Part shown: positions 1-7,600 of the stretch, one piece after another
Position numbering within the stretch: position 1 is the stretch's first letter
Layout of the letters: every line of letters starts with the position of its first letter
Assembly: GCF_047149785.1 (NCBI RefSeq)
Contig: NZ_BAAGBE010000001.1
Location: forward strand, 1,922,001 to 1,986,000
Direction: 5' to 3'
Origin: Nitrobacter sp047149785
GTDB lineage: Bacteria > Pseudomonadota > Alphaproteobacteria > Rhizobiales > Xanthobacteraceae
Length of the DNA: 64,000 nucleotides
Program-made: the position numbers and the translations under genes
The notes under the pieces: generated by a model
Database searches by the model: none
Seen by the model: only the letters and a program-made list of their open reading frames with translations
What the model was told of the DNA's origin: nothing

Positions 1-459
1 GATCCCGAATTCGACCGCGCATGTTTCTCGGCCAGGGGAGACAGCTTCGTCAGCGACATCGTGGAGGCACCGCAGCAGCCCATGACGTGCGGGCGCCCGG
101 CCAGCGATTTCCGCGCCTATCTGCCGCGCGCGCGCTGGATCCGCGACGCTGACGACAGCTACTTCACGGCGATGACCTACCCGCAGGCGCTGCCGGCGTC
201 GGTGCAGCCGTCCGACATCCATGACGCGACATGGGGCCTGCTCTCGGCGGTGTATGGCGGCGCGATCCACCCGACCGCCGAGGGCCATGCCGCGATGGCG
301 GACGCCGCGCTGCCGGCGGTCGAAGCCGAACTGCACCTCAACGGCGCCGATGGCAGCGACGTGACGGGCGAACCCCTGCCGCCACTGGCGCCGCCCTCGC
401 CGGTTTCGCCCGCACCCCTGACGCCGCCAGCGGCGATCCCGCCCGCACCGCAGCGGTAA
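1..459 (+). CDS. SGNH/GDSL-like hydrolase, C-terminal part (5' end outside window)
   Basis: The frame is open from base 1, so this is the end of a longer gene whose start lies left of the window. About 152 residues are visible. The segment IHPTAEGHAAMAD resembles the last conserved block of SGNH/GDSL esterases, where the His of the catalytic Asp-x-x-His pair lies, followed by a helix that usually ends the domain. After it comes a roughly 40-residue Pro/Ala-rich tail (PLPPLAPPSPVSPAPL type), probably disordered. An esterase/lipase role is an inference from this one block; the nucleophile Ser and oxyanion residues are not in the window. A palindromic repeat follows the stop directly. Confidence 0.55.
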   Translation, partial: DPEFDRACFSARGDSFVSDIVEAPQQPMTCGRPASDFRAYLPRARWIRDADDSYFTAMTYPQALPASVQPSDIHDATWGLLSAVYGGAIHPTAEGHAAMADAALPAVEAELHLNGADGSDVTGEPLPPLAPPSPVSPAPLTPPAAIPPAPQR

Positions 460-462
460 ACC

Positions 463-645
463 TGGAGCGGTTCACGATTACACGGAATCAATGCGCGCTC
501 CGGCGTCATGCGCGGGCATAGCCGTTCGAAGAACGGCATCGCTTTCGCTCGCCTACTCCGTCACGCGAAGAAAAACGCGTCAGAACAAAAAGCTAGAGCC
601 CGGCTTTGATTCCATCGGAAGCGGAAAGGCTCCGGGATGCTCCAT
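463..645. repeat. Mosaic of interspersed palindromic repeats
   Basis: This gap between two convergent genes is built of repeat pieces found elsewhere in the window. Bases 515-537 contain a perfect 7-bp stem hairpin (GCCGTTC-GAA-GAACGGC) and are identical, in reverse complement, to 55463-55485. Bases 562-643 match the element at 24882-24985 (GCGAAGAAAAACGCGTCA, then TAGAGCCC..., then GCGGAAAGGCTC). The right part runs into the 3' end of the HxlR-type gene. Such elements are typical of Bradyrhizobiaceae intergenic regions. Confidence 0.7.
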
Positions 646-1330
646 CCCGCCCGCGTGCGAAATGGCTGAGGGCGAACCATCCGCGGAAGGCTTTTCGTTC
701 GGCCACGTTGCCGTCGAGGCGGAGCGTACCGTCGTCGACTGCCGCGCGAAGCGACCGGTACCCGAGCCAGATTTCCACCAGCGTGCGGAGGCTCGCGGTG
801 ACCCAGAGATCGACTTCGAAGCCGGGATCGCGCGTGCAGATGTCGATATCGCGCGGTTCGAACACCAGCCAGTAAAGCCGCTTGGCGACCGGCGCGCCAT
901 CAAGATGAAAATGCACCACCCTGCGGCCCGCGAGGTCGCGACCCGACGAGCGCCAGTGACGCCGTATCTCCCACATCAGGATGAACGGATCGAGGTTGTC
1001 TTTGCTGACGATGTCGCGCTTGAGCCACCGCTGCGCCCAGAAGCCCATCGCTTCCAGGACCGGAAACAGCGCTTCCCCTGCTTCGGTGAGGCGATATTCA
1101 CCGCGGCCGCCAACGCCCTTCGTTCGATGGACGATCCCGGCATCCTCCAATTCGCGCAAGCGCTTTGACAACAGCGCCGAGGACATTCGCGGCACGCTTT
1201 CGTGGATTTCGTTGAAGTGCGTGGCTCCGACGCAAAGCGCCCGCACAAGGAGGGGCGTCCATCGTTCGGCGACGACTTCCGCCGCGATGGCGATCGGACA
1301 GTGCTGGCCATAGCCCCGGCGTTCGCTCAT
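593..1330 (-). CDS. HxlR/MarR-like winged-helix transcriptional regulator
   Basis: 245-residue protein. Residues ~8-100 match the HxlR winged helix-turn-helix: RGYGQHCPIAIAAEV, ERWTPLLVRAL, a recognition-helix region with LSKRLREL, and the wing segment GEYRLTEAG. HxlR proteins act as dimeric DNA-binding regulators, often of redox or aromatic metabolism genes; the target here is unknown. The C-terminal ~130 residues form an extra domain absent from minimal HxlR proteins, possibly an SCP2/sterol-carrier-like ligand domain (inference). The start at MSERRGYG is chosen because family members begin a few residues before RGYG; the frame is open 26 codons further upstream. The last ~13 codons lie in a repeat element, so the natural C-terminus may have been altered. 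Confidence 0.8.
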   Translation of the reverse strand: MSERRGYGQHCPIAIAAEVVAERWTPLLVRALCVGATHFNEIHESVPRMSSALLSKRLRELEDAGIVHRTKGVGGRGEYRLTEAGEALFPVLEAMGFWAQRWLKRDIVSKDNLDPFILMWEIRRHWRSSGRDLAGRRVVHFHLDGAPVAKRLYWLVFEPRDIDICTRDPGFEVDLWVTASLRTLVEIWLGYRSLRAAVDDGTLRLDGNVAERKAFRGWFALSHFARGRDGASRSLSASDGIKAGL

Positions 1331-1486
1331 GAGGCTTATCGTACATGCCGCGCCGCCGCCAGCCAAGTTCAGATTATGAAGTTGAGGCTGCGCAGAAACC
1401 GTGTGCATCGTGATGTTCGAGCCTGAGAAGGGGACCGTTTCGTTTTTGGAACGGCCGCCCGGCTAGCCCTACCACGGGAGACGGTC

Positions 1487-1780
1487 ATGTCGATATTGCG
1501 ATCCAAGTCGCTTCTTTTCGCTGCCGCGCTGGCGTCAGGCGCGCTCGCCCTGGCTTCTGCCGGTCATGCTCGCGGCGGTCCCGGCGGGCTGGGCCCGGTT
1601 CATGGTCCGGGATCGAGCCACAACCCGGTCAGCGCGCCGACCGTTCGCGATCACCGCGGACCACAGCACAGGCCCAACCCCAGGGCCTATTATTGCCGGC
1701 GTCACTGGAGTGCGCCGGGTTGCAACGTCCACGACCATCGCACGCCGCCGCCGATCCCGTGTTACGGCAACCTCTGCTGA
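1487..1780 (+). CDS. Small secreted Cys/His-containing protein, unknown function
   Basis: 97 residues. The N-terminus is a classical Sec signal peptide: MSILRSK, a hydrophobic stretch rich in Ala/Leu, then a likely cleavage after SAGHA. The mature part of about 70 residues is rich in Gly, Pro, His and Arg and ends in a segment with four Cys (YYC, PGC, PCY, NLC), suggesting disulfides in the periplasm or outside the cell. A good ribosome binding site (GGGAGA) precedes the ATG. It lies 35 bp before another small secreted protein on the same strand, so the two are probably co-transcribed. I recognise no family. Confidence 0.6.
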   Translation: MSILRSKSLLFAAALASGALALASAGHARGGPGGLGPVHGPGSSHNPVSAPTVRDHRGPQHRPNPRAYYCRRHWSAPGCNVHDHRTPPPIPCYGNLC

Positions 1781-1815
1781 GGCGAGAAAGCCACGCTGTC
1801 AAACAGGAGGTCGAA

Positions 1816-2313
1816 ATGCGTCATGACAATCGACTGCGCGAATTTGTTCTTGCTCTTGCTGTCGTATCGGTTGTCGCAGCGGCATTCGTCGCGACACCCG
1901 CTGCCGCCAAACGAGGGGCGGGAGCGGATGCGGGAGCGGTAATCAATGCCTGTGACCGGGCGAAATACTGCGTGTACAGCCAGGATCCGAAGACCGGTTC
2001 ATTAAACGGATGTGACACGCAAACCGATACTTGCTTCACTTGCCCAACGGACGGCAGCCACAAATGCTATCAGACCAGGCGGTCGCCCACCGGCAAGCCT
2101 GGCATGGGCAGGATAGGCGGGATCAAACTGGCTCCGGCTCCACGCGGATATCACCTTCCGACTTCTGTTGGCGGACTGAACTCGCCTGTGGGCGGTCAAT
2201 CGAAATTCAAAGCCGCTTATGGCCGCAGCACGGGCCCGACCAATCCCAACGGGCCGGATATTCCGGGAAAGGGCAACGAGCCGTTCAGCTCGGCCCGTCA
2301 GCACCACCGATAA
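1816..2313 (+). CDS. Secreted Cys-rich protein, unknown function
   Basis: 165 residues with a signal peptide (MRHDNRLREF, then a long Ala/Val core ending TPAAA). The mature N-terminal half has six Cys within about 45 residues (NAC, KYC, NGC, DTC, FTC, HKC), consistent with a small disulfide-linked domain. The C-terminal half is Gly/Pro/Ser-rich and ends in a basic tail. The ATG is chosen because CAGGAGG sits six bases upstream and because the signal peptide starts there; the frame is open further upstream. It follows another small secreted Cys protein by 35 bp. No family recognised. Confidence 0.6.
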   Translation: MRHDNRLREFVLALAVVSVVAAAFVATPAAAKRGAGADAGAVINACDRAKYCVYSQDPKTGSLNGCDTQTDTCFTCPTDGSHKCYQTRRSPTGKPGMGRIGGIKLAPAPRGYHLPTSVGGLNSPVGGQSKFKAAYGRSTGPTNPNGPDIPGKGNEPFSSARQHHR

Positions 2314-2358
2314 CGCAGCGGGGCGGAGGCGCGCCCCGAACACCTGCGCGCCGCGCCC

Positions 2359-3387
2359 TCAATTCACCCCGAGCTTCTTTTGCAGGCTCGACGACGAGGT
2401 GGTGTACTGGAACACCAGCCGCTTGTCCGGATAGACGTAGCGGTGCGCCTTCTGCGCCATCAGCGCGCCTTCGTGGAAGCCGGAGAGGATCAGCTTCAGC
2501 TTGCCGGGATAGGTGTTGATGTCGCCGATTGCGAAAATGCCCGGCACGTTGGTCTCGAACGACGCCGTCTCGACCGGGATCAGGTTGTTCTCAAGCTGGA
2601 GTCCCCAGTTCGCGACCGGCCCGAGCTTCATCGTCAGCCCGAAGAACGGCAGCATGGTATCGCAACTGATCGTCGACATCGCATTGTCGCTGCCCTTCAC
2701 CTGCGCGCCGGAGAGCTTGCCGTCCGCGCCCTCCAGTGCCGTGACCTGACCGATTTTCAGATCCATCTTGCCGTCGGCGACCAGCTTGCGCATCTGCTCC
2801 ACGCTATGGGGAGCCGCGCGAAAATCGTCGCGGCGGTGCAGAAGCGTGATGCGTTTCGCCAGCGGATGCAGATTGAGCGTCCAGTCGAGCGCGGAGTCGC
2901 CGCCGCCGACGATCAGGATCTCCCGTTCGCGGAACTGCTCCATCTTGCGCACCGCGTAAAACACCGAGGTGTTTTCATAGGCCTCGATGCCCGGCACCGG
3001 CGGCCGCTTCGGCTGGAACGAGCCGCCGCCTGCGGACACCACGACGACCTTGCACTCGAACACCTTGCCGGCGTCGGTGATGACGCGGAATCCGGGATCG
3101 CCGATCTTCTCGATGCTTTCCACCATCTCGTTGAGGTGAAATGTCGGATTGAACGGCTTGATCTGCTCCAAAAGCGCCTCGGTGAGGCCCTGGCCGGTCA
3201 CCAGCGGAATGCCGGGAATGTCGTAGATCGGCTTCTCCGGATAAAGCTCGGCGCACTGTCCGCCGATCTTGTCGAGGATGTCGACAAGATGAACTTTCAT
3301 ATCGAGCAGACCCAGCTCGAACACCGCGAACAGTCCGCAAGGGCCCGCACCGATAATCAACACATCCGTCTTGATCGCTTCGCTCAT
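2359..3387 (-). CDS. Ferredoxin--NADP+ reductase, thioredoxin-reductase-like type
   Basis: 342-residue flavoprotein. The N-terminal FAD-binding Rossmann motif is LIIGAGPCGLFA; the NADPH-binding motif GGGDSALDW is near residue 160; the C-terminal FAD motif AIGDINTYPGK is near residue 290. No CxxC redox pair is present in the NADPH domain, which separates it from thioredoxin reductases and fits the TrxR-like FNR family of Bacillus YumC and Rhodopseudomonas FNR. It should move electrons between NADPH and ferredoxin in the cytoplasm. The next gene upstream on the same strand encodes a [2Fe-2S] ferredoxin, a natural partner, about 70 bp away. Confidence 0.88.
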   Translation of the reverse strand: MSEAIKTDVLIIGAGPCGLFAVFELGLLDMKVHLVDILDKIGGQCAELYPEKPIYDIPGIPLVTGQGLTEALLEQIKPFNPTFHLNEMVESIEKIGDPGFRVITDAGKVFECKVVVVSAGGGSFQPKRPPVPGIEAYENTSVFYAVRKMEQFREREILIVGGGDSALDWTLNLHPLAKRITLLHRRDDFRAAPHSVEQMRKLVADGKMDLKIGQVTALEGADGKLSGAQVKGSDNAMSTISCDTMLPFFGLTMKLGPVANWGLQLENNLIPVETASFETNVPGIFAIGDINTYPGKLKLILSGFHEGALMAQKAHRYVYPDKRLVFQYTTSSSSLQKKLGVN

Positions 3388-3459
3388 CTCGAAAAATCTT
3401 TTCCGTTAAATTCCCAAGCTGGGCCGGACAATGCCGGCCGCGCCGATGATAGGAGGTGT

Positions 3460-3780
3460 TTACGCCTGCCGCTCCGGCGTCATGACCACGAGGCCGTCGA
3501 GTTCATCGCTCACCTTGATCTGGCACGACAGCCGGGAATTCGGCCGCACGTCGTAGCCGAAGTCGAGCATGTCCTCTTCCATCGGCGTCGGCTTGCCGAC
3601 CTTCTCGATCCAGGCTTCGTCGACATAAACATGACAGGTGGCGCAGGCGCAGGCGCCGCCGCATTCGGCCTCGATGCCCGGTACAGCGTTGCGGATCGCC
3701 GCTTCCATGACGGTCGCGCCGTTCTCGACGTCAACAGTACGGGTTTCGCCGGAATGGTCGACAAAGTTGATCTTGGTCAT
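3460..3780 (-). CDS. Adrenodoxin-type [2Fe-2S] ferredoxin
   Basis: 106 residues. Cluster ligands are visible as Cys40-x5-Cys46-x2-Cys49 with Cys86, the spacing of vertebrate-type/FdVI ferredoxins. The segment MTKINFVDHSGETRTVDVENG is the usual N-terminal beta-hairpin, so the start is placed at this Met although the frame opens seven codons earlier. These ferredoxins serve P450s, Fe-S assembly or ring hydroxylases. The adjacent FNR-type reductase may reduce it (inference from position). Confidence 0.88.
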   Translation of the reverse strand: MTKINFVDHSGETRTVDVENGATVMEAAIRNAVPGIEAECGGACACATCHVYVDEAWIEKVGKPTPMEEDMLDFGYDVRPNSRLSCQIKVSDELDGLVVMTPERQA

Positions 3781-3904
3781 TTGTGTAGCGCTGCCGAACA
3801 TAACTCAATGGTGGATACGGGCTGTCGTATAACGAAACGATCCGGCCAGCGCCAGCGGTCGGCGCAAAAAGGCGGGCGATTCGTCAGGGACGGCCGGCGA
3901 TATG

Positions 3905-4282
3905 TCAGGAGCGACGCAGGATCGCGTCGATCGCCTCGCAGGCTTGGCTGATTGTCCGGTTCAGCGCAACCCGCGGCCCGGCTGCGTCGGCTCCGTTGCG
4001 GAGCGCGGTCTCCAGCTCGCCGGCGGCAACTGCGACGTGAACCGCGCCGACCGCCCGCGCCGACCCCTTCAACTTGTGCGCCAGGGTCGCCGCATCCGGC
4101 GGGAGTCGCGCCAGCGCGGCCGCGAGCTCGGTGGCCTGACCCGCGAACATCGCCAATACCTCGCGCTCGAGACTGTCATCGCCGAGCGTTATACGGCGGA
4201 GATGGTCGAAATCGATCGGGCCATCGTCCGGAACCAGTGGAGGCGACGGCATCCAGGCGACCTGCTCAAGGGAATACGGCAT
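3905..4282 (-). CDS. HPt (histidine phosphotransfer) domain protein
   Basis: About 125 residues consisting almost entirely of one HPt four-helix domain. The phospho-accepting site is LAHKLKGSARAVGA with His69. HPt proteins pass phosphate between receiver domains in phosphorelays. No kinase or receiver gene is next to it. The start is uncertain: Met at 4282 is used, with 4252 (MPSPPLVP) as alternative, and neither has a strong ribosome binding site. The divergent gene is a giant coiled-coil protein, and a CtrA-type site lies between the two. Confidence 0.7.
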   Translation of the reverse strand: MPYSLEQVAWMPSPPLVPDDGPIDFDHLRRITLGDDSLEREVLAMFAGQATELAAALARLPPDAATLAHKLKGSARAVGAVHVAVAAGELETALRNGADAAGPRVALNRTISQACEAIDAILRRS

Positions 4283-4662
4283 TGCTGCGATCCGGGATCC
4301 GATGCGCGGCGTAGGCTGCCCACAGGATCCCGCTGAGCCAATCACGGGCTGGTTAACAGAACGTTTCGCGTACAAACCTCGGGTTCTGCCGCCATCCCGC
4401 CTGAAACGAGCTGGCGTTCAGTAATTTTCAGCATCTCGAAGCGGTTAGCGGTGGCGGCCGTTAACGATGATTAAGAATGTATTAACGACAACCATTTCAT
4501 TCGCGACGCCAAGCCAATAGGATGTTTGGGGGAAGTGACCGACAAGAAAGGGCGGTGGCAGCAGCCACCCCCGGAACCGGCTTGGGGCTCGGGTCGGCGA
4601 CCGGACTTGCAGCGGCGACGCGAACCTGCGGCGGTTTGCGTAACACGAGGGCGTGGACTGAC
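4283..4662. other. Divergent intergenic region between HPt gene and giant coiled-coil gene
   Basis: This 380-bp region has no convincing gene. Its centre (about 4440-4500) is AT-richer than the surroundings and holds a perfect CtrA box (separate entry). A frame upstream of the coiled-coil gene is open from 4522, but its translation is low-complexity and lacks a ribosome binding site, so the stretch is treated as leader. Confidence 0.55.
4471..4486 (+). promoter_or_regulatory. Perfect match to the CtrA-binding consensus
   Basis: TTAA-GAATGTA-TTAAC fits the alphaproteobacterial CtrA consensus TTAA-N7-TTAAC exactly. It lies 177 bp before the start chosen for the giant coiled-coil gene and about 190 bp before the divergent HPt gene. 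CtrA is the master cell-cycle response regulator in this class. Binding is predicted only from the motif. Confidence 0.6.
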
Positions 4663-7600
4663 ATGGCGAACAATCCCAAAAAGGTCAAAGATCCGACAGA
4701 GGTCGCTCTTTCCGCCATTCAGGAGGCGCTGAACGTCGGCGAGGCGTCGGCGGGGATTTCAGACCAAACCACGCCCCGTCACGAGATCGCCCCGCCGTTC
4801 CCGACCCACGGCGAGGATGATTTTGACGCCCGAGCGGCCGCCGACCGGCTGGCTTTCGAAGCCGCCGACGGACCGCAATTGACGCGACGCCCCGCCAATG
4901 ACGATCGCGAAACGATCGGGCAGATCCTTCAGGCCATCCAGAATGGCCGTCCTGCCCGCAATATCTATACGCTCGCCTCACTTTTCGCCGGTGTCTGGAT
5001 TCTCGGCGCCGGCCTGCTGACGATCAGCTTTCTACCCTCGCTGCAGGCCGCAATGGGCCAGGGCAGCGGCGGCACGCTCGCCCTCGCCGGCCTGATTGCC
5101 CTGTTTTTCGCTCCCGTCCTGCTGTTCTACTTTCTGGCCAGCCTGGCGTGGCGCGGCCAGGAACTGCGCATGATCGCACAGTCGATGGCGCAAGTGGCGA
5201 TCCGGTTTTCCGAGCCCGAGGGCCTGGCCAGCGACTCGGTGGTGACCGTCGGTCAGGCGATCCGGCGCGAAGTCGCCGCGATGGGCGACGGCGTCGAGCG
5301 CGCCATCGCCCGCGCAGGCGAGCTGGAAGCCCTTGTCGCCAACGAAGTCGCCGCGCTGGAACGCGCCTATTCCGATAACGAGGTGCGGATTCGCGCGTTG
5401 CTCCAGGATATCGCGCACCAGCGCGACAACCTCGTCGGCCAGGCCGAACAGGTCCGCAGCGCCATATCGGGGGTCCAGATCGACCTGCGACACGATATCG
5501 CGCTGATCAGCGATGCGATCGCCTCGCGCGTCGACGAGGTCGCAAAAGGCATCACCGGTGCTCTGGAAGAGCGCGGCGAGCACATCACGACGGCCCTCAG
5601 CAACGCCGGCGACAACATGATCCTCGCGCTCGGCGAACGGGGCGGCGATTTGCTCGACCGGCTTGAGGAGGCCAGCGCCGAGACCGCGCGCGCCGTGCTC
5701 GATGCCAGCGAGCGCCTGACCAGCAGCCTTAATTTCAAGACCGGTCACGTCCACGACGAATTCGCCGATCTGGCCGACCGGGTCCATGACATGCTCAATG
5801 AGCGGGTCGAGCGGATCACGAGCGAATTCGAGCAGAAGTCGGCATCGATTGTCGAAGGCATCTCCGATCGCACCGAACAGGTCCACGACTCCCTGAAAAA
5901 TTCCAGCGACTCCCTGCTGGTGGAACTCGAGCTTCGCGGCGGCGACCTCGCCACCAAGATCGACGACGCTGGCAACCGGCTGGCAACCCGGATTCTGTCA
6001 TGCGGCGACAAGGCGAGCGAAGCGCTCGACGTCACGGTCAATACGCTGGTGGCCAAGGTCGCCACCCAGACCGAAACCGCGCACGATACGCTCAGTCTCC
6101 AGATGAGCGCGTTCGATCAACTGGTGAAAGACCAGGGCGCCGAGCTCGCGGAGAAGTTCGCACGCGACAGCGGCACGCTCGGCGCGCTCATCACCCGCCA
6201 CATCTCGGAGTTCGATCGCACGGTGAAGACCTTCGGCGGCGAGATCGTCGACCGGCTCGGCCAGCGCACCGAAGATATCGCCCGGAGCATGAAGGCCTAT
6301 GTCGATACCTTCGATACGCGTCTGACGTCCAATGGCGGCGAGATCAGCGCCACGCTGGATCAGCGCCTGGCGCAATTCGAAAACTCGCTCCAGTCGCGCG
6401 TCACCAGTCTCGATGCTTCGTTCGACGCCAAAATCAAGTCGTTTGACGCATCGGTCAACGGCCGCCTGGCGACACTCGAGCAAATCTTCGATTCGCGCGC
6501 AAAGTCTGTCACGGAAACGATCGACAACCGACTCGGCACACTCACCTCCTCGCTGTCCGATGGCGCCGCCCATGCGATCGGCTCGATCGAGAGCCGCCTC
6601 GCGCACTTCGCGTCATCGCTGAGCGAAGGCGCAACGCAGGCCGTCGCTGCGCTCGAAGGGCGCATCTCGGGCGTGACCGGAACCATCGACGAACGCAGCG
6701 CTTTCCTCGCCGATACGATCACGGCGAGATTCGAGGAAATTCATCAAGGCCTCGACGAACGCGTCGGCTTCGTCGCGACAACCATCGAAACGCGCGTCGC
6801 CCAGTTCGAGGACCTGCTTGGATCGCGGATCGAAGCCGTGGCCGGTCGTTTCGAATCGAGCGGGAGGGAGGTCAGCGATACGCTGTTGGCGCGCACCGAA
6901 GAGCTGTCGCTCGGCATCAGGTCTCATGTCGAGGATGCGGAACGCTCGCTGACCAACCTGGTGGTCAACACCAGCGAAACCATTCAGACCGGGGCTCGCG
7001 CCGCCCAGCAGTCCCTGCTTTCGGTCTCCACCGAAGTGGGCGCTCAGTTGCAGTTGACCTCGACGGAGGTGGAGCGCGCTCTGACGACAGCGGGAACCGC
7101 CGCCGCCAACTCCATCCTCAACAGCGCCCGCGATGCGCAAACGACGCTGGTCAACTCGTCCGCCGAGACTGTGAGCCAGGTCAAATCCTTGTCGGCGGAG
7201 ATCGAGCAGACGCTGTCCGCCGCCGGAACCAACACCGCAGATTCAGTTGTAGCCGGCGCACGCGCCGCGCATACCACGCTGGTCGCCGCGTCCTCGGATG
7301 CCGCAACACATGTCAGATCGCTCGCGGGCGACATCGAGCGCACCCTTACGACCGTCGGATCCGACGTCGAACGCCTGCTGTCCACGGTCGGCACCTCCAC
7401 CGCCGAAGCCGTGCTGTCGAGCGCGAAGGCAGCCCAGACCACGCTCGTCAACGCTTCGACCGAGGCCGCGGGCCACGTCAAGTCACTCGGGTCCGACATC
7501 GAGCGGACATTGACGGCGGTCGGCACCAACACGGCCGCCGCCATTCTCGGCAGCGCTCGCGAGGCCCAGAGCACGCTCACCACGGCTTCCGCCGATTCCG

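Noticed and set aside
4522..4662. Upstream start for the giant coiled-coil protein
   Set aside because: The 47 extra residues are Gly/Ala/Thr low-complexity and have no ribosome binding site; the ATG at 4663 has one.
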